DNA from: Bacteroidia bacterium
Lineage (GTDB): Bacteria; Bacteroidota; Bacteroidia; J057
Direction: 5' to 3'
Length of the DNA stretch: 64,000 nt
Assembly (NCBI GenBank): GCA_030430205.1
Contig: JAUIGE010000002.1
Coordinates: 310,001-374,000, forward strand
A program made the position numbers and the translations under genes. The notes under the pieces were generated by a model. The model saw only the letters and a program-made list of their open reading frames with translations, had not been told where the DNA came from and made no database searches. Positions 25,147-33,777 of this stretch are shown here, piece by piece; positions within the stretch are counted from its first letter, which is position 1; every line of letters starts with the position of its first letter.

Positions 25147-26934
25147 CCTCTCATTCTTCCGCCTCCTCCGCCAAAAGCGGAAAGCCCCAAAAGCCAGCAC
25201 CAGCAGGATCGGCACGATCAGGTTAAGGGCCTGAAGCAGGCCTACTTTGCCTTTGACTTTCGCTCTGTCGAGCGGGCGATCCTGCACATCTTTGGAGCGA
25301 AGCTCCGTGAGGGTCTGGTCGCCCATGAGGTAGTCTACCACATTGAGCATCAGGCTTTTGTTGTCGTAGGGTAAAAACTGTCTTTTGCCTCGGAAAAGCT
25401 TGGGCAGGACAAATTCGCCCTCAGATATCACCGCCATGTGGCGGCCTGTGGGGGAGCTTACGCGCTCCAGGTATTCCAGCATTTGCTGGTCAGGTTTTTC
25501 GCCATTGGCCTCGGCGAGGCGCCGAGCCATCTGCTCAGCCAGGTCTGAGCGCTCCAAAAACACCGCTGAAGGCGGCCTCGGGAAGGTGCTGTCCACTGGC
25601 GCTACGCGCCCTTTGAAGAGGGAAGGGAAATGCCCTTCCATCATCAGGCCCATGATCTGGCTGCCTTTGTTGAAAAGGCCTTCGGGCGGCGGATTTTGCA
25701 GGTACGCATTCAGATCAATGAATTGCTTGCCCTGTACCCTTCGGCTGTAGGGCGAACTTTGGATAAAGACGCTCTTTTTTACTTCAGCCTGGGGAAAGGT
25801 GTCTATGCTGCTGGCGTAGCGCAGCAGGATGGCATCTACATTTCGGTTGACAGGATGGTCCGGCAGGATGTTGGGACGGGGAAAAAAGATCCAGGGCCGC
25901 TCAACAAATGCCCCGGTCTGGGGATTAAAAACCTCTGTTGCTTCACAATGGATGTCCTGCACCAGGTCATAATTGAGCTTGAAGCCATAGTTCATGAACA
26001 TATCGTCCAGGTTCAGTTCCTGCAATTCGGTCAGCGTAGAGCGCTTTTCATATAAATCGAGGTTCACTTTCTGCTGATCCATTACCCAGAGGACGTTTCC
26101 CCCGCGCATGAGGTATTGGTCGATCTCGTACTTGACGCGCTCAGAGAAAGGCTGGGTGGGTTGCAAAACCATGAGCAGGTCTACGCTGGGGCTGATGCTG
26201 GCATCAGGCACCTCTCTCAGGTCCAGTGCAGCTACGGTGTAGCTGTTGTCCAGCGCGCTGAGCAGCTCGCTCATCTCTGTGACCACCCGCTTGACGCGGG
26301 GGATGGAGTCGCCACTGGGCTGTCGCTCCCAGGCGATCTCGGGCTTCATCTGGTGCTCGCCCTGCCCTTGCAGGACGGCGATCAGGCCCTGCCGGCTGGC
26401 AGTCAGGTTGCGCAGGGCGGAAGTGAGCTTGTATTCAAGCTCGGCTTCGGCCTTGGGGAAATTGATTTCCAGGTTGGGAAAGGCGCAGCCTTTGAAGAGG
26501 TCTATGTATTGCTCGCGCTCGCCTGCGCGCAGCACGACCACGGGAAACATGAGCTGCTCTTCCTGCTCAAATTCGCCTTTCTGAACGCGAATAGGGATGG
26601 GCGAAATGCCTCGCTCGGCCAGGTCTTTTCTGAGGTTGGGGTTGTCGGAAGGATTGACAAACTCAAAATTGAAATCCCGACCGGCCATTTGCCGGTATTC
26701 GATCAGGCTGGTGCGCAGCACATCCTGGTATCGGCGGATTTTGGCAGGGAAGTTCCCTTCCAGGTATACCTCGGCGTAGACTTCGGTGGGGAGATTGGCC
26801 AGGCTTTCTGAGGTGATCTCAGAGAAGGAGTAGCGTTTTTCTTTCGTCAAATCAAAACGGGCGAAAAAACTCGTTCCAAGCAGGTTGACAAAGATGATCA
26901 CCCCAATAATGATGAGCAGATTGAGATTTTTCAT
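25135..26934 (-). CDS. gldG: Gliding-motility ABC transporter auxiliary protein GldG
   Basis: The 599-residue protein has an N-terminal membrane segment (LLIIIGVIIFVNLLGTSFF), a large exported domain with the ABC-type uncharacterised transport-system fold (RFDLTKEKRYSFSEIT at the start, VIAVLQGQGEH-like and VDLLMVLQPTQPFSERVKYE further on), and a C-terminal membrane anchor (ALNLIVPILLVLAFGAFRFW) with a basic tail. This matches GldG, which with GldF and the ATPase GldA forms an ABC transporter linked to gliding. Its start overlaps the gldF stop by 4 bases (ATGA), a coupled pair. No gldA is in the window, as in many Bacteroidota where it sits elsewhere. Confidence 0.95.
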   Translation of the reverse strand: MKNLNLLIIIGVIIFVNLLGTSFFARFDLTKEKRYSFSEITSESLANLPTEVYAEVYLEGNFPAKIRRYQDVLRTSLIEYRQMAGRDFNFEFVNPSDNPNLRKDLAERGISPIPIRVQKGEFEQEEQLMFPVVVLRAGEREQYIDLFKGCAFPNLEINFPKAEAELEYKLTSALRNLTASRQGLIAVLQGQGEHQMKPEIAWERQPSGDSIPRVKRVVTEMSELLSALDNSYTVAALDLREVPDASISPSVDLLMVLQPTQPFSERVKYEIDQYLMRGGNVLWVMDQQKVNLDLYEKRSTLTELQELNLDDMFMNYGFKLNYDLVQDIHCEATEVFNPQTGAFVERPWIFFPRPNILPDHPVNRNVDAILLRYASSIDTFPQAEVKKSVFIQSSPYSRRVQGKQFIDLNAYLQNPPPEGLFNKGSQIMGLMMEGHFPSLFKGRVAPVDSTFPRPPSAVFLERSDLAEQMARRLAEANGEKPDQQMLEYLERVSSPTGRHMAVISEGEFVLPKLFRGKRQFLPYDNKSLMLNVVDYLMGDQTLTELRSKDVQDRPLDRAKVKGKVGLLQALNLIVPILLVLAFGAFRFWRRRRKNERIGG

Positions 26935-27665
26935 GAGCGTTTGAAGTTTAAAGACATTTTGGTGCCGATCAGGGCAACGCCCACAAAGCTGACAAAATAG
27001 ATGAAGTCGCGGGTATCAATGACGCCTCTGCTGATGCTGCGGTAATGCTCCATGATGCCCAGGCGGATCAGAAAATTATTGATGCCATCCAGGCTTTTTA
27101 CGCCTGCCATAAATTCAAAAGCAAGGAAAAAGAAGAAGCAGAGAAAGACGCCCAGGATAAATGCGATGATCTGGTTGTCGGTAAGGGAGGAGGTAAAAAT
27201 GCCGATGGCGGCAAAGATAGATCCCAGGAAAAACAGCCCAATATAGGCCCCGATGGTGGCGCCTGTATCTATATTTCCTGTCGGTTTTCCCAGCATATAG
27301 ATGGTGAAAAAATAGATCAGAGTAGGCAGGAGGGAAAAAAGGACAAGGAATACAGCGGCAAAATATTTGCCCAAAATGATCTGCCAATCGCTGAGCGGTT
27401 TGGTGATCAGGAACTCCATGGTGCCTGTTTTTACTTCTTCAGAGAAGGAGCGCATGGTGATGGAAGGCACCAGAAACAGGAAAAAATAAGGCCCTATTTC
27501 GAAAAGGGCATCCATGGAAGCGTAGCCGCTTTCGAGGACATTGTATTCAAAAACCCAAAAGAAGAGCCCTACGCCTATCAAAAATACAGAGATCACCATA
27601 TAGGCAATCAATGAATTGAAAAAGGCCGCCACTTCTTTCCGAAAAATAGTCAGTATGCTATGCAT
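26931..27665 (-). CDS. gldF: Gliding-motility ABC transporter permease GldF
   Basis: The 244-residue protein is an ABC-2 type permease with six membrane segments, starting FRKEVAAFFNSLIAYMVISV, and the conserved block FLFLVPSITMRSFSEEVKTGTMEFLITKPLSDWQIILGKY, shared with GldF and NosY-like permeases. It works with GldG and an ATPase. The upstream gap is filled by a tandem repeat that is purine-rich in the sense direction, so its promoter must lie within or beyond that repeat. It diverges from the secreted copper-enzyme gene. Confidence 0.95.
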   Translation of the reverse strand: MHSILTIFRKEVAAFFNSLIAYMVISVFLIGVGLFFWVFEYNVLESGYASMDALFEIGPYFFLFLVPSITMRSFSEEVKTGTMEFLITKPLSDWQIILGKYFAAVFLVLFSLLPTLIYFFTIYMLGKPTGNIDTGATIGAYIGLFFLGSIFAAIGIFTSSLTDNQIIAFILGVFLCFFFFLAFEFMAGVKSLDGINNFLIRLGIMEHYRSISRGVIDTRDFIYFVSFVGVALIGTKMSLNFKRS

Positions 27666-27667
27666 AA

Positions 27668-27737
27668 GTATTAAGTATCTCTATTCTCTATTCTCTATTC
27701 TCTATTCTCTATTCTCTATTCTCGCCTCTCGCCTCCC
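27668..27737. repeat. Tandem repeat CTCTATT, purine-rich on gldF sense strand
   Basis: The plus strand has about five CTCTATT units followed by CTCGCCT units. On the gldF sense strand this reads GAGAATA/GAGGCGA. It lies immediately upstream of the gldF start, so the 5' UTR of gldF is likely to contain it. Confidence 0.9.
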
Positions 27738-27897
27738 TCTTCCCGCCCGAAAATTAGAAAGATAATGCTAAAACGGGAAAAGAATCCTTTTTCATTCATC
27801 CCCTTTTTTCTTTTCTTGTAGGATAGTGGACTAAACTCTTTCCTTTTTCGTCTATCTATTGGCATATTCAAAGCTTCCATTATTTATACCGATTTTT

Positions 27898-29559
27898 ATG
27901 AAACGCTTATTTACCTTTTTGTTTTTCTGTAGTTTTTCTTTTGCGCTCTATGCACAAAGCAACACCGCAGAGTACGTCTACTTCATCCTGCAGCAGCGCT
28001 GTGCGAGTTGTCATGGTGCCAGCAATCCTGCCGCTAACCTGAATCTGGTAGGTTCTGGAGCTACCCAGTCCGCTCAGATGGCCGATGTCTACAACAAATT
28101 GGTGGGGAAGAGCCCGGCCAATGCCTTTGCTACAGGCAAAGGCTACCAACTTGTCAAAAAAGGCCATTTCTACGAAAGCTTCCTTTTTCGCAAAATCAAC
28201 AATGGCTTTCAGCCCAATCTCGTCCTGGACGCCATGGAAGGCGACCCACACAGCGATCCGATGCTGCACACCATCACAGATGTAGAAAAAGAGGCCATCC
28301 GCCAGTGGATGCTCTTCAATGCACCGCCTTCAGGCAAGGTGGTGGACATCCCGATGTTGCAGAAATATTATAGCGGTGACAGTGTGCCGAGCTTCAGCAC
28401 GCCTCCACCTGCGCCCGATCCATCGAAAGGCTTTCAGATTCACATGGGCCCTTTTTTCCTGCCGGAAGGAGGTGAAGATGAGTTTTACTGGAAATACCCC
28501 ACAGGCCTGCCAGCTGCGCTGGAAGTGAACAAACTCGAAGTCCTGTTTGGTCTGTATTCGCATCACATGATTTTGTATGAGTTGGACAAAAACCTGTCTT
28601 CGCAGGTCAACACGGGTATCCGCGATGACAATGCGCACTATATCAGTAAGCTCGTTACTGCCAACCAATATCCCGATACGACGACCCTGCCCCAAGGCAG
28701 TGCTTTCTTTTGGGGTGCGGGCACCGTGCTGGATGTCAATTCTCATTATATCAATTATTCGTCCGACAAAATCGCCAAATGCGAGGCATACATCAATATT
28801 TACACCCAGCCCCAAGGTATCGCCAAACAAGAGATGAAGAGTGAAATCACAGCCAATACCTCCATTTGGATCCCCAATGATGGCATCACACGAAAATTTG
28901 AGACAGCTTTATATGATCCCGGTAATACCGGCGAAACCTTCCTATGGGCCATCACCAGCCACACCCACCAGTGGGGCACGGACTTCAATATATATAAGCG
29001 AACCGCTTTTGGGGACAAAGATGACCTCATTTTTGATGCAGAATATGCCGGTGGCGATCCCAACGACTTCTTTTTGGGCTTTGATTACCGCCATCCGCCT
29101 TTGCGGTATTTTGACGAGTTTTTACCCATAAAAACCAATGAAGGGCTTATCTACCAGGCTAGCTTCAACAATACCGGCCCCCGTGCGGTAGGTTTTGGCA
29201 ATACTTCGGATGACGAGATGATGGTGATTGCGTTTTTCTACCTGGATGATACCACGGGCGTAAGCACTACTACGACTGCTATAGAGCAGCCTTATCCCGA
29301 TGTGCGCACGGCCTTCGCGCCGAATCCGGTAGATCAGGATGCGATCCTGTGGATCGAAGATTTGCCCTTGAATCGCGTGCGATTTCAGCTTTTTGATCAG
29401 ATGGGCCGCCAGGCCCGGAGCAGCTCGTACGAGCTGATTCCGTTTCAGGCGAATCGCATTCGCTTTGAGCGAAATGACTTAGCGTCAGGCATTTACTACT
29501 ACCATCTGGAAGATGATATGGGTCGTTTGATTCATTCCGGAAAAGTGTTCATGCGCTGA
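27898..29559 (+). CDS. Secreted copper type II monooxygenase-like protein with heme-c motif and T9SS domain
   Basis: The start is set at MKRLFTFLFFCSFSFALYAQ, a clean signal peptide; the track's start adds 13 residues. A heme-c attachment motif CASCH lies at about 35-39, with a following helical domain. The remainder has the ligand pattern of PHM/dopamine-beta-monooxygenase enzymes: SHHMILYE at about 221, DVNSHYINYS at about 280, SHTHQWGTDF at about 353, and the methionine in DDEMMVIAFFY at about 440, which would be the second copper site. The C terminus (FAPNPVDQDAILWIEDLP onward to SGKVFMR) is a T9SS type A sorting domain, so the protein should be exported to the surface. Substrate is unknown. 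It is monocistronic, followed by a terminator. Confidence 0.85.
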   Translation: MKRLFTFLFFCSFSFALYAQSNTAEYVYFILQQRCASCHGASNPAANLNLVGSGATQSAQMADVYNKLVGKSPANAFATGKGYQLVKKGHFYESFLFRKINNGFQPNLVLDAMEGDPHSDPMLHTITDVEKEAIRQWMLFNAPPSGKVVDIPMLQKYYSGDSVPSFSTPPPAPDPSKGFQIHMGPFFLPEGGEDEFYWKYPTGLPAALEVNKLEVLFGLYSHHMILYELDKNLSSQVNTGIRDDNAHYISKLVTANQYPDTTTLPQGSAFFWGAGTVLDVNSHYINYSSDKIAKCEAYINIYTQPQGIAKQEMKSEITANTSIWIPNDGITRKFETALYDPGNTGETFLWAITSHTHQWGTDFNIYKRTAFGDKDDLIFDAEYAGGDPNDFFLGFDYRHPPLRYFDEFLPIKTNEGLIYQASFNNTGPRAVGFGNTSDDEMMVIAFFYLDDTTGVSTTTTAIEQPYPDVRTAFAPNPVDQDAILWIEDLPLNRVRFQLFDQMGRQARSSSYELIPFQANRIRFERNDLASGIYYYHLEDDMGRLIHSGKVFMR

Positions 29560-29678
29560 TATCAGCCGTTTATTGAGGGTTGAATACAATTAAACCGCCG
29601 AAATGGACCGATGACGTTGGGCCGGGCGGCTCAAGCTCGAAATAAGCGTATATTTGATTACAACAAAGAATGAGCAAT

Positions 29679-29723
29679 AAGGGTTGACTCTCACGCAATT
29701 AGGCTGGAGTCCCCTTTTTTTTT
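29679..29723 (+). terminator. Intrinsic terminator after the copper-enzyme gene
   Basis: AAGGGTTGACTC and GAGTCCCCTT form a stem with a small internal mismatch around a 19-base loop, followed directly by T9. It lies 120 bases downstream of the stop. The remaining gap up to 29940 shows no gene. Confidence 0.7.
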
Positions 29724-29940
29724 ATGGAAAAAATCCGCCCTTGCCAGTCGCCCTGACCTTTTCGCCCATTACCCTTTTTCCCCTGTACAATACCCTTCTC
29801 CTATGGTAAGAAAGCCAGCCTTCCGCTTAGGCCCAACAGGCATGGCACCCAGTACCCCCCCCTTCAATAAGCGGAGTATCGGGATTGAGATATGCAATTG
29901 GAAGCACCAATCTGATAAGCATGCTTTTTGCGCAGCTCAA

Positions 29941-29991
29941 TGATGTAGTAATGATGTGTTAAGGATCGGAAAGTGCTGTATTTTTGATGTA
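29941..29991 (+). promoter_or_regulatory. TGATGTA operator array upstream of the starch-binding-fold protein
   Basis: TGATGTA (29941), TGATGTG (29952) and TGATGTA (29985) lie on the plus strand with spacings of 11 and 33 bases. The same spacing, read on the minus strand, occurs at 37635-37585, and a variant of 11 and 21 occurs at 41964-42003. The array is 86 bases upstream of the ATG at 30077. I infer a shared activator or repressor site. Confidence 0.7.
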
Positions 29992-30076
29992 GGTATATAT
30001 GTTAATAGATTTCCAGATGATGTTGATATTGTGCTTTCGTTTTCAATTTTAACTACTTAATCAATTTACTAACATC

Positions 30077-31420
30077 ATGAAAAGAATTTTATTCACGATT
30101 TTTCTGGTAATGGGAATTGGAGCACTGACAGCTCAGGACTCCGTTAACATTACTTTTCACGTAAACATGAAGCAGCATACTGTTGCTGCTACTGGTGTTT
30201 ATCTTGCAGGAGGGGGTACCTTTGGTAATCCAGGTGACAACGAGATGACAGACCCTAACGCTGATGGCGTTTACTCTATCACCGTTAGACTCCCCAAAAA
30301 TATTACCACTGACTATACCTTCACAAACGGTGCATGTGGTGATTGGTCATGTAAGGAAAATATTACCGGACAGTCTTGTGCTGTTGCTCCCTTCAGTGAT
30401 CGTAGAATTTCAAATGTATCTGCTGATACAACTATTCTTACTTGTTTCCAGGAGTGTACCACGGATACTATTTGTAGCACTCCTCCCTCTGCTGTAAATG
30501 TGACCTTCCGTGTTGACATGACAGGCCAGACTTTTGACAGTGTGTATGTTACAGGTGGCTTTAGTGGTTGGGGTGGTTTTGCCCACAAAATGTCTGACAG
30601 TGACAATGACAACATCTGGGAAGCAACTGCCGCTATTGATCCAGGCAATATCGAGTACAAATTTGTAATCAACGGTACGCAGTACGAAGAGTGGGATAGC
30701 GTTGGAACGATGGGTGCTTGTATCAAGGATTTTGGCGGTTTTATTAACCGTTATGCTTCTATCAGTGGTAATGGCGATACAACTTTCTGTGTTGCTTCAT
30801 GGATGGGCTGCTGTGCTGCTGCTGCTCTTTATAGCGTAGAGTTCTCTGTAGATGTAAATACCCTTTCTCCAGCTCCAATGGCAGTGAATATAGGTGCTAA
30901 CTGGGACGGATGGTCTGGTGCAATCGCTATGGACGATTCTGATATGGACGGTGTTTGGAAGGCTACAGTTATGTTGCCTGCAGGTCCAATAGAGTACAAA
31001 TTCATACCAGACGGTAACTGGGAGGTTCTTGACAGCATCAATGGTCAGCCTTGTGTGCATGACTTCGGCGGCTTTGTTAACCGTGTCGATACCATTAGCG
31101 GGAATGTTGCACTATGTACCCCTATCATCGGACAGTGCTGTGCTGCTGCAGGCATCAACGACATTCTGGTAGACAACAACCTCTTTGTACTTCGTCCTAC
31201 CCAGACCAGCGACTTCGCTTATGTTGATTTCCCAACATTGAATGGTGAAGTAGCACAGCTTCAGATCATCAACATGGTCGGTCAGCGTGTATACCGCGAA
31301 GAGATGAAGACTTCAACAGAAACACATCGTATCGATGTGCGCAGCCTTACAAGCGGCTTGTACTTCGTACAGGTCAAAGTAGGTAACCGCATCGGAACGC
31401 AGAAAATGATAGTTGATTAG
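30077..31420 (+). CDS. Secreted protein with three starch-binding-fold (CBM20/48-like) repeats and T9SS domain
   Basis: The 447-residue protein has a signal peptide (MKRILFTIFLVMGIGALTAQ). Three repeats at about 22-125, 140-250 and 258-355 each contain VTFRVDMTGQ or similar, a DSDNDNIWEAT-type acidic turn and an EYKFVING-type strand, the look of CBM20/CBM48-like beta sandwiches. Each repeat also has a cysteine-rich ending such as GCCAAA. The C terminus (FVLRPTQTSDFAYVDFPT to TQKMIVD) is a T9SS type A domain. The gene uses more A/T at third positions than its neighbours, as often seen for highly expressed genes. It precedes the beta-glucan locus and is driven from a TGATGTA array. I infer a surface glycan-binding protein of that locus. 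Confidence 0.8.
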   Translation: MKRILFTIFLVMGIGALTAQDSVNITFHVNMKQHTVAATGVYLAGGGTFGNPGDNEMTDPNADGVYSITVRLPKNITTDYTFTNGACGDWSCKENITGQSCAVAPFSDRRISNVSADTTILTCFQECTTDTICSTPPSAVNVTFRVDMTGQTFDSVYVTGGFSGWGGFAHKMSDSDNDNIWEATAAIDPGNIEYKFVINGTQYEEWDSVGTMGACIKDFGGFINRYASISGNGDTTFCVASWMGCCAAAALYSVEFSVDVNTLSPAPMAVNIGANWDGWSGAIAMDDSDMDGVWKATVMLPAGPIEYKFIPDGNWEVLDSINGQPCVHDFGGFVNRVDTISGNVALCTPIIGQCCAAAGINDILVDNNLFVLRPTQTSDFAYVDFPTLNGEVAQLQIINMVGQRVYREEMKTSTETHRIDVRSLTSGLYFVQVKVGNRIGTQKMIVD

Positions 31421-31444
31421 GTTGGTTAGATAATTTTAACCAAA

Positions 31445-31477
31445 AAGGGTCGAGCTTTGCTCGACCCTTATTTTTTT
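31445..31477 (+). terminator. Strong intrinsic terminator
   Basis: AAGGGTCGAGC and GCTCGACCCTT form a perfect 11-bp stem with a TTT loop, followed by A and then T7. It ends the T9SS protein gene; the A-run before the stem makes it usable from the other side, for the convergent lipoprotein gene. Confidence 0.9.
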
Positions 31478-31510
31478 GCCTGAAAAGTAGGTGGGAGAGG
31501 GGACAAAAGA

Positions 31511-32722
31511 CTATTTCTCTACCAGACGAACATTATCCAGATAAAAATGCCCTTTTCCTGACAGATTGAAGCGGAGATTCTTGATGCTTTTCAGATCAGC
31601 CTTGCCTTTCAACTTTGAGAAAGGAATGCGTACCTCCTGCCACTCGCCCGTAAAACGGTCGCCTTGTATCCACTCTGTACTCAAAACGGCCTTTAGCCCG
31701 CCTCTGCCATCATAAGCCTCCAGCTCTACTTCCACCGGAAGGCTTTTATCAGCAGTAGCCTGAGCCACTTTTACATAAAAAGAAATCACCGCCTTGTCCA
31801 TGATCGGACGCACATCTACCAGCTCCCAATGCGCCCAGGAGACGCCCAGAGCACGGATGTCACAAGGGCTATTGTCCTCATAATTCCATTTCACGGAGAT
31901 CGCCTTGCTGCCGCTTTGCGGCGCTTCTTTGACGTATTCGATTTGCTGGCAGGCATTGCTATAGATGCCCCAACCATGGTTATGGATGAAAGCATCATCA
32001 TATAAAAGCTGTGGCAGCGCACAGGGATCGGGATAAACAGGCTCTTCCGTCCAGATCTCCTCAGGAGGAGCCACATAATCCACCACTGAGATTTCATCCA
32101 GATAAATATGGCCACTGCCCTGAAACTCCAGCATCACCTGCTTGATGTTGGTAGGATCTATGCCATCTTTTTCGAAGTCGAAAGCGCTCAAGGGAACTGT
32201 GATCGACTGCCAGTTTTCATCTATTACCGCCCGCTCAAAGTACTTATTGGCGGCATAGGCATAGGACTGCACACTTGAATAATCTTCCAGCGTCAGAACC
32301 ATGGGCAGGCCAAACATTTTGCCTTTGTAGCTGCGCACATGCATCTTAAAAGCAGCTACCTGCTGTATCTCTGACAGGTCCTTGCCTGCCCAGCCGTCCC
32401 ATCCCATGCCTATACCGGTCCAGATACAACCGCTGCGGTTCCACTCCAGCTCCAGGGCCGCACTGCCCTGGTAGGTGACATCATGCACAAGCCTGACATC
32501 CTTGCAACTGTCCTTTTCAATCCCCCAGACACTGAAGGTGTCATCCTTGAAGACGATGGGCTCGACTGCCAGCGACACCTTCGCCGGAGGCACGATCACT
32601 TCTGCAGCCATAGGCTGGTCATACAAGCCTATTTTTTTGAATTCTATGCAGCTTTCCAGCACCATCATAAGCAGGATAAACAGAAAGCCCGACAGACCTA
32701 TTTTTGCGAATTTCTTCATCAT
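31511..32722 (-). CDS. Lipoprotein with two galactose-binding-like (CBM11-like) domains
   Basis: The 403-residue protein has a signal peptide with a lipobox-like LESC near residue 25, so it is probably a lipoprotein. Two similar domains follow: about 45-220, ending FQGSGHIYLDEISVVD, and about 240-403, ending NLSGKGHFYLDNVRLVE. The repeat ending (GHxYLDxxxxV) and the KMHVRSY/ISFYVKV strand partners indicate CBM11/CIA30-type beta-sandwich modules, which bind glucans in other proteins. It is last in a four-gene minus-strand operon with another lipoprotein and two outer-membrane barrels, inside a glucan locus. I infer a surface glycan-binding protein. Confidence 0.75.
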   Translation of the reverse strand: MMKKFAKIGLSGFLFILLMMVLESCIEFKKIGLYDQPMAAEVIVPPAKVSLAVEPIVFKDDTFSVWGIEKDSCKDVRLVHDVTYQGSAALELEWNRSGCIWTGIGMGWDGWAGKDLSEIQQVAAFKMHVRSYKGKMFGLPMVLTLEDYSSVQSYAYAANKYFERAVIDENWQSITVPLSAFDFEKDGIDPTNIKQVMLEFQGSGHIYLDEISVVDYVAPPEEIWTEEPVYPDPCALPQLLYDDAFIHNHGWGIYSNACQQIEYVKEAPQSGSKAISVKWNYEDNSPCDIRALGVSWAHWELVDVRPIMDKAVISFYVKVAQATADKSLPVEVELEAYDGRGGLKAVLSTEWIQGDRFTGEWQEVRIPFSKLKGKADLKSIKNLRFNLSGKGHFYLDNVRLVEK

Positions 32723-32737
32723 AAATCGTAATTGAGG

Positions 32738-33742
32738 TTAAAGTTCAAGGGCTTTTCCTGAGGTAAAGGTCAGAAAGTCAATCCCGAATCGCACGGGCAG
32801 CGGCGGATTGGGTTGGGTATTTTTATTGGAAATAAGCAAAACCTGGATGGTGACGATCTTGGCCATCTCTGCCGCGGTCAGACCGATTTCCTCCATGCTG
32901 TTCGAGACCATTTTCCAGCCTTCATGATCCAGGGGATAATCCCCTGCCAGTTGCCTGGATTGATCCACGCCATCTGTAAATTTCCCGTCATTGTTGGTAT
33001 CAATGAAAAACTGCACCACCGCGATGGTGTGAGGCGTCTTGTCGTGCCAAAGGAAAGTGTTGAAATACACATCCGCAGGATCGGGGCTGGGCGTGGGGAA
33101 ATAGGTATTTCCGTCAAATTGAGCGTCAATCCGAATCAGCCCACAGAAGAAGTTGGAGACGACACCATCGGTGCCTTCAAACAGGAAGAATTTTTCTCCC
33201 TGCCCGGCAGCCAGATCAGCCCGGACACCGGTCTCTCCCGACAATTCAAATTCGAAATTTCCGAGAAACAGGCTGCTGCCGAGATCTTTCTCAAAATCAA
33301 CGAGCGTGATGGCGTCGTAGACTTTGCCCGAAAGGGCTTCCACTTCTGCTGTCATCAGCATGGAATCTGCCGTAGGCAGGAGCAGGGTCACATCGCACAT
33401 CTCGGCGCGAAAAAGCGGCGGCTGAGATGCGCCTCCATCCCAGAGGGCATTTTCTAAATTGAGTTCCTCAGAAAGGCCTTCTATGAACTTGACAGCACCG
33501 CTGCTGCGGCCCGTGATCGTCAGCTCCCAGTGGACCGATTTGTTGAATTTTGCGGTGAAAAAGACGTCTTCACCATTGGTGAAATCTGCCTGTGGCTGGC
33601 TGGCCGCCAGGCTTTCAACGAGCCTGAATTCTCCGAACTGATCCACCAGAGAAGGCCCATCAAATATGTCTGTCTCATGCTGACAAGCTGTGACAGCCAG
33701 CGTGAGCAGGAGAATGCTGAGGTATTTTGCTATATTTTTCAT
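32738..33742 (-). CDS. Lipoprotein of unknown family in the glucan locus
   Basis: The 334-residue protein has a lipoprotein signal (YLSILLLTLAVTACQHE). The mature part appears beta-rich, with FFTAKFNKSVHWELTI, an acidic loop FIDTNNDGKFTDGVD that looks like a calcium-binding loop, and a closing strand RFGIDFLTFTSG. It has no SusD or SusE signature. It lies 15 bases before the two-CBM lipoprotein gene and 35 bases after the barrel gene, so it belongs to the operon. The role is unknown; position and the Ca-like loop suggest glycan capture at the surface. Confidence 0.75.
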   Translation of the reverse strand: MKNIAKYLSILLLTLAVTACQHETDIFDGPSLVDQFGEFRLVESLAASQPQADFTNGEDVFFTAKFNKSVHWELTITGRSSGAVKFIEGLSEELNLENALWDGGASQPPLFRAEMCDVTLLLPTADSMLMTAEVEALSGKVYDAITLVDFEKDLGSSLFLGNFEFELSGETGVRADLAAGQGEKFFLFEGTDGVVSNFFCGLIRIDAQFDGNTYFPTPSPDPADVYFNTFLWHDKTPHTIAVVQFFIDTNNDGKFTDGVDQSRQLAGDYPLDHEGWKMVSNSMEEIGLTAAEMAKIVTIQVLLISNKNTQPNPPLPVRFGIDFLTFTSGKALEL

Positions 33743-33777
33743 GTTAAAATTGTTCTTGAGAGTGAATAGGCTTTTTG

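Noticed and set aside
26116-26811. 231-codon plus-strand ORF
   Set aside because: It lies entirely antisense to gldG and has no start context or domain features.
27045-27614. 189-codon ORF rich in charged residues
   Set aside because: Antisense of the gldF membrane segments.
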